From NCBI GenBank assembly GCA_966250385.1, contig CBINHC010000009.1, forward strand, positions 124,001 to 188,000: a stretch of 64,000 nt of DNA, written 5' to 3'. The notes beneath the pieces are model-generated. The model ran no database searches, was not told the origin of the DNA, and saw nothing but the letters and a program-made list of their open reading frames with translations. Below, in pieces: positions 26,103 through 34,507 of this stretch (position 1 is its first letter; each line of letters starts with the position of its first letter). The translations under genes were made by a program, and so were the position numbers. Source of the stretch: DASWTL01 sp966250385 (GTDB lineage Bacteria > Bacteroidota > Bacteroidia > Sphingobacteriales > Sphingobacteriaceae).

Positions 26103-29100
26103 TCATCCGGCAACGGCCGTTGCCTGGATATTCGATTCCGAAAGCACCGGGAAGACGTCTTTGTGTTTCTTCCTGAGGTAGTTGTTCAGCGCTTTTCGTC
26201 CAAATGTGTAGAATACCACCGGGGTTACGACCATATCCAGCAGCGTACTGCTGACAAGACCGCCGAGGATCACCGTGGCAACGGGATACAATATCTCTTT
26301 GCCGGCCGCTGTTGCATCAAGCGTTAGCGGAATCAGCGCCAATCCGGCGGTAAGGGCTGTCATCAGTACCGGAACCAGTCGCTCCAGTGAGCCGCGGATA
26401 ATCATCTGCCGGCTGAATTGCTCACCCTCATTTTCAACCAGGTGGATATAATGACTGATCATCAATATGCCGTTCCTGGAGGCAATGCCCGTCAGGGTTA
26501 TGAAACCGACCAAAGTGGCGACAGAAAACACCCAGCCGGTCAGCATGACAGACACAACGCTCCCGACCAGTGCCAACGGAATATTCAGCATGATCTGGCC
26601 TGCGATCCAGGCAGAGTTGAAATGGCTGTACAATACAAGAAAAATACCCGCAAAAGAGAACAGGCTCAGGATCAGAATGAGTCGCGATGCAGACCGCTGG
26701 CTCTCGAACTGACCGCCATATTCCAGGAAATAACCCTGAGGTAGCTGCAGACCGGTTCTCAGTTTCTCCCGTACTTCCCGGACTGCGCCGCCAAGGTCGC
26801 GCCCCTGTACATTAGCCGATACAATGATCCTTCGCTGGGAGTTCTCATGATTGATCACATGTATTCCGCTTTCAAACCCGACGCTGGCCAGCTGCTCCAG
26901 GGAGACCAGTGATCCGTCCGGAAGCGAGATCGGTGTCTTCCTGATGGCATCAACACTGTTGCGGGTGCTGTCATCCGTCCGGAGTACAAGGTCAAAGGTC
27001 TGCAGTCCGTCGATGACCTGACTCTTTACCTTCCCGTTATGAAATATTTCAAGGTCCTCGGCGACCTCCCCGGGGTGCAGCCCATAGCGCTGAACGGCGG
27101 CACGATCCATTTTGATCAGCAGCTGTGGAACAAGGACTTGCTTCTCCATCTGGACGTCGACAATACCCGGAACAGTATGGACGAGGTCTCTGATCTTCGA
27201 GGCATGATTTCGCAGTTCGGCCAGATCGTTCCCAAACACTTTGATGGCTATCTGCGCCCGGACACCCGAAAGCAGATGATCCAACCGGTGGGAAATAGGT
27301 TGCCCGATATTGACCGAGACGCCCTTTAACACGGCAAGCTGTGCCCTCAGGTCGGCCAGAATTTCCTGCTTACTTCTGTCAATCTCATCAGGGCTCTTCA
27401 GGGCTACTTCGATCTCCGAATTACTTGGAGGTTCCGCATGCTCATCCAATTCGGCCCTTCCGGTCCTGCGCGCTGTGAAAACCACTTCCGGAACCTTTAG
27501 AAGCTGTTGTTCAGCGATACTGCCGATCTTGTTAGCCTGCTCGAGAGAAGTGCCGGCAGGCAGAGAAAGGTTTACCGTATAACTTCCTTCATTGAATTCC
27601 GGCAAAAACTCGGTACCGAAGAAAGGGACAATGCTTATCGAAGTCACGATCAGCATGACCGCCGATCCGATCACCGTTCTGGGATGATTCAACCCCCAGT
27701 CCAGGAGCCTGGTGTCCTTCATTTTTAAGAACCTTACCAGAAAGCTCTCCTTCGCTGACCCGGAATCCTCCTGCGAAGACCTGCGGCCTTTTTTCCAGAA
27801 TTTGAGATCAACGGGCTTTAACGCCTTTTCAGCGCCGAAAAGAAAGCTGCACAGTGCGGGAGTAACCGTTAACGAGACCACCAAAGACGCAGCGATCGAA
27901 GTGATGTAAGCAATTCCAAGCGGGCTGAAGATCTTTCCCTCGATGCCTTGCAGGAAGAACAGTGGCAGGAAGACCAGAATCACGATGATCGTAGCATAAA
28001 CAATTGAATTGCGCACCTCACTGCTTGCCTCATAAATTACGGACAATACGGGCTTCGGATGCGGACTGGCCCAGTTCTCTTTCAGCCTCCGGAACACGTT
28101 CTCCACGTCAACGATCGCATCATCCACCAGCTCCCCGATAGCGATCGCTATTCCGCCCAGGGTAAGGGTGTTCATAGAGATATCAAACCACTGAAAAACA
28201 AGCGCTGAAATGACCAACGAAAGTGGAATAGCGGTAAGTGTGATCAGTGTAGTTCTGAAGTTTAACAGGAACATGAACAGGACGATCACCACCAGAATGA
28301 AACCATCCCGAAGTGCCTCTTCGACATTCTTCAAAGCGTTTACGATGAAGCTTCGCTGCTGAAAAATATCGCTGTTAATTTTTATATCCTCAGGCAGCGA
28401 AGGCTGCAGTTCTGCGATCGCATCATTTATGCGGCGGGTGAGTTCCAGGGTATTGGCATCCGGCTGCTTCTCAACACTTAGTATGACAGCCGGCTTTCCG
28501 TTGAGTGATCCTTCGCCCCTTTTTACGGCCGCCCCCAGCCGGATGTCTGCCACCTGGCGCAACAGAACAGGTGAGTTATCCCGGTACCCTACTACCGTAT
28601 TCCTGATATCATCCAATGAGGATGGCTTAATGCGTGAGATATTTCTGATCAGCACCTCGGAACCCTGGTTTTGCATAAAACCACCGGAAGTATTGGCATT
28701 GGAATTACCAAGAGCTTCATCAACCTGACCGACAGAAATACCGAGCTGCCGGAGCTTTTGCGGTGATACTAAAACCTGGTACTGCATGAGCTCGCCGCCG
28801 ATAGATACGACCTGGGCGATCCCTTTGATAGCCATTAAGCGCCGGCGGATCGTATTATCCGCAAGTGTCCGGATGTCCATCGGACCGGTCTTATCCCCGG
28901 TTACCGCGATCAGCATGATCTGGCCCATCACGGAGCTTACCGGTCCCATTACAGGCGTGACCCCAGGCGGGAGTACTATGGTCTGAAGCTTTTCTGCCGT
29001 TAACTGCCGCGCACGGTAAACATCCGTATCCCAGTCGAACTCGACGAAAACCATTCCCAAACCGGCTGAGGCCACTGACCGGACCGTCTCGACTCCGGGA

Positions 29101-29327
29101 GAAGCACTTAAAGCCGTTTCTGCAGGCAGAAGGACCTGTGTCTCGACTTCTTCCGGTGCCATCCCGTCAGCCTCCAGGAAAACGGTTACGCGCGAACGGT
29201 TCAGGTCGGGAAGAACATCAACCGGCAACTGGTAAAAGGTATACGCTCCATACAACAACAGGATCGTCGCCGCGACCAGCACAATAAGCCGGTGCTTTAA
29301 GGAAAACTTGATCAGTCTGTCTAACAT
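26103..29327 (-). CDS. Heavy-metal RND efflux permease (CusA/CzcA family)
   Basis: A 1074-aa inner-membrane proton-driven transporter, the pump subunit of a tripartite efflux system. It starts with a typical RND first helix (LIKFSLKHRLIVLVAATILL) and the PVDVLPDLNRSRVTVFLEADGMAPEEVE porter start. The fourth-helix motif GELVDDAIVDVENVFRRL has the paired acidic residues of the heavy-metal (HME) subgroup. The second half includes the repeated porter (LPEFNEGSYTVNLSLPAGTSL) and helices 7-12. Cu+/Ag+ is the likely substrate because of the copA-like gene and the HMBD lipoprotein in the operon; Zn/Co/Ni cannot be excluded. A terminator-like hairpin lies in the spacer before its start, so its level may be set below that of the upstream genes. 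Confidence 0.93.
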   Translation of the reverse strand: MLDRLIKFSLKHRLIVLVAATILLLYGAYTFYQLPVDVLPDLNRSRVTVFLEADGMAPEEVETQVLLPAETALSASPGVETVRSVASAGLGMVFVEFDWDTDVYRARQLTAEKLQTIVLPPGVTPVMGPVSSVMGQIMLIAVTGDKTGPMDIRTLADNTIRRRLMAIKGIAQVVSIGGELMQYQVLVSPQKLRQLGISVGQVDEALGNSNANTSGGFMQNQGSEVLIRNISRIKPSSLDDIRNTVVGYRDNSPVLLRQVADIRLGAAVKRGEGSLNGKPAVILSVEKQPDANTLELTRRINDAIAELQPSLPEDIKINSDIFQQRSFIVNALKNVEEALRDGFILVVIVLFMFLLNFRTTLITLTAIPLSLVISALVFQWFDISMNTLTLGGIAIAIGELVDDAIVDVENVFRRLKENWASPHPKPVLSVIYEASSEVRNSIVYATIIVILVFLPLFFLQGIEGKIFSPLGIAYITSIAASLVVSLTVTPALCSFLFGAEKALKPVDLKFWKKGRRSSQEDSGSAKESFLVRFLKMKDTRLLDWGLNHPRTVIGSAVMLIVTSISIVPFFGTEFLPEFNEGSYTVNLSLPAGTSLEQANKIGSIAEQQLLKVPEVVFTARRTGRAELDEHAEPPSNSEIEVALKSPDEIDRSKQEILADLRAQLAVLKGVSVNIGQPISHRLDHLLSGVRAQIAIKVFGNDLAELRNHASKIRDLVHTVPGIVDVQMEKQVLVPQLLIKMDRAAVQRYGLHPGEVAEDLEIFHNGKVKSQVIDGLQTFDLVLRTDDSTRNSVDAIRKTPISLPDGSLVSLEQLASVGFESGIHVINHENSQRRIIVSANVQGRDLGGAVREVREKLRTGLQLPQGYFLEYGGQFESQRSASRLILILSLFSFAGIFLVLYSHFNSAWIAGQIMLNIPLALVGSVVSVMLTGWVFSVATLVGFITLTGIASRNGILMISHYIHLVENEGEQFSRQMIIRGSLERLVPVLMTALTAGLALIPLTLDATAAGKEILYPVATVILGGLVSSTLLDMVVTPVVFYTFGRKALNNYLRKKHKDVFPVLSESNIQATAVAG

Positions 29328-29361
29328 GGGGTCAGGGAGTATTTTCTAAAGCGATAAAGCG

Positions 29362-29397
29362 AAAAAGGGCTGACGGGCTATCTGGTACCCCGTCAGC
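29362..29397 (-). terminator. Intrinsic terminator or attenuator inside the efflux operon
   Basis: On the minus strand a perfect 9-bp stem, GCTGACGGG and CCCGTCAGC (29389-29397 and 29369-29377), is followed by a short T run (29362-29366). It lies between the lipoprotein stop (29415) and the permease start (29327), so it would terminate or attenuate transcription in mid-operon. Confidence 0.75.
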
Positions 29398-29414
29398 TAT
29401 TCCCGGTGTCGTGA

Positions 29415-30362
29415 TTAGTGATGAGCATGCGAATCCGCAGGAGCGCCTGCATGGCCTGCCATGACATTCAGTACGAAATCTGTGGTATGAACCTTCCCTT
29501 TGGACTGGAACTGGATCCATCCGCGGTATATCCCGGCTTTCTCGAAGGTCGTATGGAGGTCAAACTTTCCGTTCTCAACACCAGGATGTACATGGAGATA
29601 TTCTTTGTCATTCAGACTGACCACGACCATATGTGCTTTCGCGCCCAGGAAGTCCTCCAGTGCCGCCGGATCTACAACCTTACCGTTTTGCTTAACGGTC
29701 CCGGTAATGCTTACCTGCTGGTTAGCGGCAAGCTCGCCCTGTGGTTCCAGGGTAACGCTGAATCCGTCTTCAGAATTGCTGGTAAGTTTGTTTGCTGAAT
29801 ATTTCGTATGCTCCGGCGCATTACCCTTTACGCTTACTTTCATTTTATCAACGGTGTGGTTACCGCCAACCGGTTTAAAATCAGCAAAAACGGTATAGTT
29901 TCCAGGGGCCGGAAATTTGGTCGGCACGGTGTAGGAACCATCCTCGGTATACTCCGGATGAATATGATCAAAATAAGACAGGTCATCATTAACAATAATG
30001 AGGTGGATCTTCTTCTCATGCTGAATTTCCAGGCCTATTGCATCACCTTCGCGGCCTTCCATCTTGGGGGTCATGGATAAAACAACATCATCGCCGGGAG
30101 ACACCATCGCAGGTGAAGTGCCGAACTGCATAAAGTACTTGTTGGAATTCGCTGCTCCCGCATTGTCATTGTGCTCGAGCTTCATACCGCATTTCTTACA
30201 GATATCCCCTTCTTTTCCGATAACATCCGGATGCATTGAGCATGCAAAGGTATGTTCGCCGGCATGGTTCGCCGCGGCAGTGGTGTTACTGCTGGAGGTG
30301 CCGCAGCTCACGAGCAAAGAGGAAGAAATTAGCGCTAAGGCAAGAAATTTTAATTTTAACAT
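29415..30362 (-). CDS. Metal-binding lipoprotein with HMBD domain
   Basis: A 315-aa lipoprotein (lipobox LLVSC, Cys20). Directly after the anchor comes a heavy-metal-binding domain: FACSMHPDVIGKEGDICKKCGM, with Cys41, His44, Cys55 and Cys58, the YxCPMHP...CxxCGM pattern common in Bacteroidota Cu/Zn efflux proteins. Two similar beta modules follow, each with a His-rich strand (LSYFDHIHPEYTEDGSY and EYLHVHPGVENGKF) and an AGIYRGWIQFQ-type end, and the tail ends in HAHH. It probably binds Cu in the periplasm or at the outer membrane and passes it to the CusB/CusA-like pump whose genes surround it. The first residues of the HMBD vary slightly (ACSMHP rather than YCPMHP). Confidence 0.85.
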   Translation of the reverse strand: MLKLKFLALALISSSLLVSCGTSSSNTTAAANHAGEHTFACSMHPDVIGKEGDICKKCGMKLEHNDNAGAANSNKYFMQFGTSPAMVSPGDDVVLSMTPKMEGREGDAIGLEIQHEKKIHLIIVNDDLSYFDHIHPEYTEDGSYTVPTKFPAPGNYTVFADFKPVGGNHTVDKMKVSVKGNAPEHTKYSANKLTSNSEDGFSVTLEPQGELAANQQVSITGTVKQNGKVVDPAALEDFLGAKAHMVVVSLNDKEYLHVHPGVENGKFDLHTTFEKAGIYRGWIQFQSKGKVHTTDFVLNVMAGHAGAPADSHAHH

Positions 30363-30414
30363 GATCTTAAAATTTTGATTATTTGATTTAATGGAATACT
30401 GTTAATAAGCTTTT

Positions 30415-32058
30415 TTATTGGTTCAGAAACATCGTCTTCATCTCGTAACTTCCGGCAGATACGATGCGGTCCCCCTGTTTGGCGCCGGCAACAATTGCCT
30501 CGGTTTCATTATTTTTGATGACTTTGGCGTACTCAATATGGAAGGTTTCAGGCCCGTCCTTGACAAAATATGCCGGCTTGCCGTTTACTTCGACAACGGC
30601 CCGGCTTGGAGTAACCAGCCTGCGGGCCGTCTCTGATTGAGTTGAAGCGATAATGACTTTCTGGCCAAGTTTGAACGCGCCCTGTTTTTTCCGGATCTCG
30701 AACAGGTATCGGTGCGTTTGGTTCGACTCATTTACAAACTGTCCGGCAGATACTTTTTTCAGGAGTCCGGTAGCCCCATTCTCACCCCGGACGGTAATTT
30801 CTTTCGCCGTTTCGATACGTCCAATATCCGCAGCATCTACCTGAACGGCGACCAGAACGCTACTCAGGTCGGTGATCTGAAAAAGAGTTTCTCCGGCGTT
30901 GATCATGCTGCCTACGGAATAGCTGAATGGCCCGACCACGCCGCCAATCGGTGCTGTCAGCTTGATCCGCATACCACTTGACTGGCCGAAAGACAGGTTC
31001 TTGCGCATAAGTTCAAGGTTCTTGCGCGCAATCCGATAACGGGATTCGGCTTCCGATAACTCTCTCCTTGAGGTAATGTCGGCTATCGTTTTCAATCGCT
31101 CGAATTGAATTTTTGCGGCTTTGACCTCTTCCGACAAGCTATTGAATTGGGTGATCATATTCAGCTTGGTTCCCGCGTCGATGATCGGCTCGACCGTTGC
31201 GACAACCTGCCCCTTTCTCACCACCTGGCCCACCATGACGTGCAGGCTGGCTATTTTACCGGCTTGCGGAGACTCGATCACTGCCAGGCCGTTCTGACCG
31301 GGGATAATTTCTCCCTGGAACTCCCGTGTCTCATTAAACTCTCCGTACCTATTGGAACTTGTTTCAATTCCATACAGGAACTGGGTCTCTTTGGGTACCG
31401 TGAGTAACGATGGGCTCGGACTCGTATCTCTCCCGTGTTCTTCGGTCCCATGCGCTGAGGTCTTGCTGGTTGACAGCGGGAAGCTCAGCAGAATCATGGC
31501 AGCGGCAGCGTATTCCGGAAGTAATTTCTTCAGCCTTACCATCATAATGAACAACACGATCACGGCTCCCGCTACCGCACCGATCAGTCCCGGGACTGCA
31601 ATATCGAGCAGCTGTACTGGTGCCACAGCCGATCCTTCGTTTCCAACCACCACGTTCTGCAGAACCAGCATATCGGGTCCTTTCTGCGCCCGCAGGCTAA
31701 CATTCAAGGCGTAGGTTCCGTTCTCCGGAAAAACGCCCCTGACCTCATAGATACCGGATTCGATATGCCGTGCAGCAAACTTCAGGCGGCTATTGCCAGC
31801 CGAAACCACGGATAGTGCAGCATTATCAACGGGTTTGTTGGTTTGATAATCACTGACAAACAACCGCATAACACTCTCCCTGTCCTTCACCAGCCCGGTG
31901 TATTTCAGCAGCACCTCGTACTTGTCGGAGACAGCAGCTGCGGACGGCCCCTGAGCAACGTGTTCAGGAGAAGCCTTTGCATTTCCATGATTTTCGCCAC
32001 CATGTGCCATTACCCATCCTGGTAAAAGCAGCAGCAGTAATAAGATGACCCGGTTCAT
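30415..32058 (-). CDS. CusB-like periplasmic adaptor with extra N-terminal domain
   Basis: A 547-aa membrane-fusion protein, longer than usual. Residues 1-18 form a signal peptide, followed by a His-rich start (HGGENHG) and a beta-rich domain of about 100 aa. Then come hydrophobic segments at about 153-174 and 183-196, and a second His-rich start (SAHGTEEHGRD, about 201-211) that looks like the mature N-terminus of an ordinary CusB. The rest is the standard adaptor: a lipoyl half (GLAVIESPQAGKIASLHVMVGQVVRKGQVVA), a helical hairpin, and a beta-barrel (TAPIGGVVGPFSYSVGSMINAGETLFQI). It looks like a fusion of a secreted domain with CusB. The start overlaps the TolC-like stop by four bases (ATGA). 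Confidence 0.88.
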   Translation of the reverse strand: MNRVILLLLLLLPGWVMAHGGENHGNAKASPEHVAQGPSAAAVSDKYEVLLKYTGLVKDRESVMRLFVSDYQTNKPVDNAALSVVSAGNSRLKFAARHIESGIYEVRGVFPENGTYALNVSLRAQKGPDMLVLQNVVVGNEGSAVAPVQLLDIAVPGLIGAVAGAVIVLFIMMVRLKKLLPEYAAAAMILLSFPLSTSKTSAHGTEEHGRDTSPSPSLLTVPKETQFLYGIETSSNRYGEFNETREFQGEIIPGQNGLAVIESPQAGKIASLHVMVGQVVRKGQVVATVEPIIDAGTKLNMITQFNSLSEEVKAAKIQFERLKTIADITSRRELSEAESRYRIARKNLELMRKNLSFGQSSGMRIKLTAPIGGVVGPFSYSVGSMINAGETLFQITDLSSVLVAVQVDAADIGRIETAKEITVRGENGATGLLKKVSAGQFVNESNQTHRYLFEIRKKQGAFKLGQKVIIASTQSETARRLVTPSRAVVEVNGKPAYFVKDGPETFHIEYAKVIKNNETEAIVAGAKQGDRIVSAGSYEMKTMFLNQ

Positions 32059-33254
32059 AATTTTCCTGTTAAGTATTGTAGGTTAATCAATTTGGTATTG
32101 TAATCTTTCAGGGTCTCGATACGCCTGAGCCGTATTTCAAAGGCATCTGATAAGTTTCTGATAAAGCTTATGTAATCACTTTGGCCGCTTTTCAGAAGCC
32201 GGTAGGATGTATCAATAATTTTTTCCGCCTGATGCATCCCCGAGGTCTGATAGTAATCAACGAGGGACCTGTGCGCGGCGACTTCTCCCCAGGCCGCCTG
32301 AATTTCCATCCTCGCGTCCATCTGCTGATTTTGAAGATCAAAACGTGCGGCTTCTGCCTCGTATCTGGCAGCCCCGATCGCGCCCCGGTGTTGACCGGCC
32401 CAGAGCGGGATGGCGACTCCGAGCTGCACCGACCCTGCCCCCCAATTAGTGTCGCTGCTCCTAAATCCAAGGAAGACGTCGGGGAGGCTTCTGGCCCGCT
32501 CCACCCGTACCCGCAGCCTCTGTAATTCCTCGGCTTCGCCATAAAACTTCACCGCAGGATGATTCGCACTTGAAGTATCACCTGCCATCGACAGTGGCTG
32601 CAGATCCGTTACAGAAATGCCATGATCATTGATCAGCGTATTCAACTGCTCAAGGGCGGATAGGTATCCGGTCCTGTGTTTTATACTTAAATTGTGTACT
32701 TCCAGCGCCTGTGCCTCCGCATATACCTTCTGCAGATAATCGATCTGACCGGCCTGAAACTGTCTTGCCGATGCCATGGCGAACCCCGCATACAAGCTGT
32801 CCTGATCCTCATATTCAGTCACCAGGGCTTTCAGATATTGGGCATCATTATACCGGAGCATGACATCCCGCTTTAAACCGGCAACCGTGAGCTCGTTATG
32901 GTCCTCGGCCAGGCGAACCTGCTGTTTGTTCAATTGGGATTGCGCCGCATAAACCGTCGGAAAACTGAATGTCTGCTTAAGACTAAAAGCGCCATCCGGG
33001 ACAGACCTCCCCCGCTCAAACTCAACGTCCAGACGGCCGGGATCAAAAGAAGTCTTTCGCAGTTCGACCGCCTTCCTTACTAAGGATCCGGACGAACGGA
33101 CAGCCGGATGGTTTTCAAGCGCCTTCTGAACAACCTGGTCCATGGTCAGACACTGACCGGCACTTTCCGATGGAAAAACGAAAGATAAAAGCACCCCTAT
33201 GAAGAGTGATTTTGCAAAGATTTCCGGAAAAGTGACTGGCCTGATAAGTTTCAT
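32055..33254 (-). CDS. TolC-family outer-membrane efflux protein (pump 1)
   Basis: About 399 aa, first gene of the copper efflux operon. The ATG at 33254 is chosen: the promoter of site 5 starts transcription near 33272, and this start gives a proper signal peptide (FAKSLFIGVLLSFVFPSESAGQ); longer in-frame starts would lie upstream of the promoter. The mature protein has the two-fold helical repeat of the family (LTMDQVVQKALENHPAVRSSG, and later VQLGVAIPLWAGQHRGAIGAAR). It would form the outer-membrane channel of the CusA/CusB-like pump. Its stop overlaps the adaptor start (ATGA). Confidence 0.88.
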   Translation of the reverse strand: MKLIRPVTFPEIFAKSLFIGVLLSFVFPSESAGQCLTMDQVVQKALENHPAVRSSGSLVRKAVELRKTSFDPGRLDVEFERGRSVPDGAFSLKQTFSFPTVYAAQSQLNKQQVRLAEDHNELTVAGLKRDVMLRYNDAQYLKALVTEYEDQDSLYAGFAMASARQFQAGQIDYLQKVYAEAQALEVHNLSIKHRTGYLSALEQLNTLINDHGISVTDLQPLSMAGDTSSANHPAVKFYGEAEELQRLRVRVERARSLPDVFLGFRSSDTNWGAGSVQLGVAIPLWAGQHRGAIGAARYEAEAARFDLQNQQMDARMEIQAAWGEVAAHRSLVDYYQTSGMHQAEKIIDTSYRLLKSGQSDYISFIRNLSDAFEIRLRRIETLKDYNTKLINLQYLTGKL

Positions 33255-33277
33255 CGCTGTCCAACTATTTGATATTT

Positions 33278-33338
33278 CAAAATTAGCCTGACCGGAAACC
33301 CTGCTCTTTACATAATTGCCACAAAGACTTATATAATT
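33278..33338 (-). promoter_or_regulatory. AraC-type operator and promoter, site 5 (copper efflux operon)
   Basis: Minus strand: half-site AATTATATAAGT (33327-33338), half-site AATTATGTAAAG (33306-33317), 20 bp, TAATTTTG (33278-33285). Its second half-site and flanks (GGCAATTATGTAAAGAGCA) match those of site 7 at 17 of 19 positions. Confidence 0.82.
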
Positions 33339-33382
33339 ATAAAGCGGAAAAGAGGACGAGAAAATTAAATTAGTTTTACAGC

Positions 33383-34009
33383 ATGATAAAGTATGTTGTA
33401 TTTGACTTTGACGGCACAATCGCTGACTCCAGAAAGTTGTTTATTGATACTTATAACCTGATAGCAGGCAAAAAGAATTACCGGTTAATTACCGCAGAAA
33501 CTTTGGCTGAACTGCAAAGCATGTCCATTCCGGAGAGATGCCGCTATTTGAACGTACCGCTGGTGAAAGTTCCGAAAATGGGGTATGATTTCCTGAAGAT
33601 CTACCGTAATTCCATTTCGGAAATTCAGGTGATGCCCGGCATCAAGGAACTGCTGTCGTCGTTGAGCGCAGCCGGTTATAAACTCGGAATCATCTCGTCG
33701 AATAATCGGGACAACATACTTGAATTCCTTCAGCGCAACCAGATCCACCAAATCGAAGCGATCGTCTGTTCTACGAACATTCTGGGAAAAAGCAGAATCC
33801 TGAAGCGTTTCATGAGAGATTTTCGGATACGCCCGGACGAAATGGTATACATAGGCGATGAGCAAAGGGATATCAGCGCCTGCCGGAGCGTAAACGTTAA
33901 AGTGATTGCTGTGACCTGGGGATACGACTCGTACGAAGTCCTGGAAAAACTAAATCCGGATCATCTTGTAAGCTCGCCCGCGGCTGTTACCGCTATTCTG
34001 GGCACCTGA
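33383..34009 (+). CDS. HAD-family hydrolase (phosphoglycolate phosphatase-like)
   Basis: A 208-aa cytosolic phosphatase-type protein. HAD motif I is DFDGTIADS, with the nucleophile Asp at about residue 9. Motif II is GIISSNNRDN; the Lys of motif III lies in ILGKSRILKRF; motif IV is YIGDEQRDI. The cap is a small helical insertion (LAELQSMSIPERCRYLNV). The nearest described relatives are Gph-like phosphatases, but the substrate cannot be told. It is divergent from the copper efflux operon, sharing the 128-bp spacer that contains site 5. Its own -7 would be TAGTTTTA near the start (one mismatch). The shared operator could also affect it. Confidence 0.85.
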   Translation: MIKYVVFDFDGTIADSRKLFIDTYNLIAGKKNYRLITAETLAELQSMSIPERCRYLNVPLVKVPKMGYDFLKIYRNSISEIQVMPGIKELLSSLSAAGYKLGIISSNNRDNILEFLQRNQIHQIEAIVCSTNILGKSRILKRFMRDFRIRPDEMVYIGDEQRDISACRSVNVKVIAVTWGYDSYEVLEKLNPDHLVSSPAAVTAILGT

Positions 34010-34162
34010 GCCACTGCCGGAAACTTCGGAAATGAATAAAATAACCAAATGACATCGCCTTTTTTGCACGAGCTTTTCCCGCAGTGAAGTCCCCGATACA
34101 TGAAGTTTGATTTCGGCTTCAGCATGATCGGACGCCTGGCGGATGACATTTTTATCGATCAC

Positions 34163-34188
34163 CCTAAAAAAACAGGGTAAATACCTGT
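34163..34188 (-). terminator. Second terminator-like hairpin on the minus strand
   Basis: Minus strand: imperfect stem (ACAGGTA, TACCCTGT) followed directly by a run of seven T. It lies just after the 20-codon open frame at 34197-34259, so that frame sits between two terminators. Confidence 0.5.
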
Positions 34189-34196
34189 TGAGATTT

Positions 34197-34259
34197 TTAC
34201 CTGCAGCATTTCTTAACGAAGAGCAATTTCAAAATCTTAAATAATCTCTTTTTTAACAT
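34197..34259 (-). CDS. Possible 20-aa basic peptide ending in CysCysArg
   Basis: A 20-codon open frame beginning MLKKRLFKIL and ending VKKCCR, rich in Lys and Leu, amphipathic, with a CC pair. It starts about 25 bp after the small-RNA terminator and is followed by a second terminator-like hairpin. It would be expressed only by read-through from promoter site 6 or from the second pump operon. No ribosome-binding site is obvious, though this phylum often lacks one. Coding status is uncertain; it may be chance. Confidence 0.25.
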   Translation of the reverse strand: MLKKRLFKILKLLFVKKCCR

Positions 34260-34284
34260 GGTCTTCAGTCAGCGTCCTAAAAAC

Positions 34285-34306
34285 GAAAAGGAAGCCCGAA
34301 GGCTTC
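34285..34306 (-). terminator. Terminator with UUCG tetraloop
   Basis: Minus strand: GAAGCC, loop TTCG, GGCTTC (34291-34306), followed by CTTTTCGTTTTT. It also lies about 200 bp downstream of the second pump permease stop, so it may end that operon as well. Confidence 0.8.
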
Positions 34307-34380
34307 TCTTTCCGCTCTTTAATTAACCACAAACAATCAAATGAAAATTAAAGTGAACCGTATTCTCCTTAACGTAAATG
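34285..34380 (-). ncRNA. Candidate small RNA of about 95 nt driven by operator site 6
   Basis: A perfect -7 element (TAACTTTG, 34386-34393) with the full two-half-site operator upstream points away from the second pump and into a region with no gene. Transcription from about 34380 would end at a strong terminator with a UUCG tetraloop at 34291-34306. The sequence between contains no ATG-started frame on this strand, so the product would be a short untranslated RNA. Alternatively the terminator simply ends the pump operon and the promoter feeds the 20-codon frame at 34197. No known RNA family is recognised. Confidence 0.5.
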
Positions 34381-34385
34381 TTCGG

Positions 34386-34446
34386 CAAAGTTAATGAGCC
34401 GAAGGATCGGCATCCTTATACTATAACCCCAAAAAGTTATATAATT
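34386..34446 (-). promoter_or_regulatory. AraC-type operator and promoter, site 6 (candidate small RNA)
   Basis: Minus strand: half-site AATTATATAACT (34435-34446), half-site TATAGTATAAGG (34414-34425; weaker), 20 bp, TAACTTTG (34386-34393). The 21-bp and 20-bp spacings are both exact. It stands 62 bp after the stop of the second RND permease. Confidence 0.65.
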
Positions 34447-34507
34447 AGCGATACCGATGTACCCGATGAGGGAAATGGCGAGATCAAGGACCCGGAACCA
34501 GCGGTCC

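Noticed and set aside
33255..33419. Longer TolC-like reading frame starting at 33419
   Set aside because: It would be translated through the operator and promoter of site 5, and it has no signal peptide at its start.
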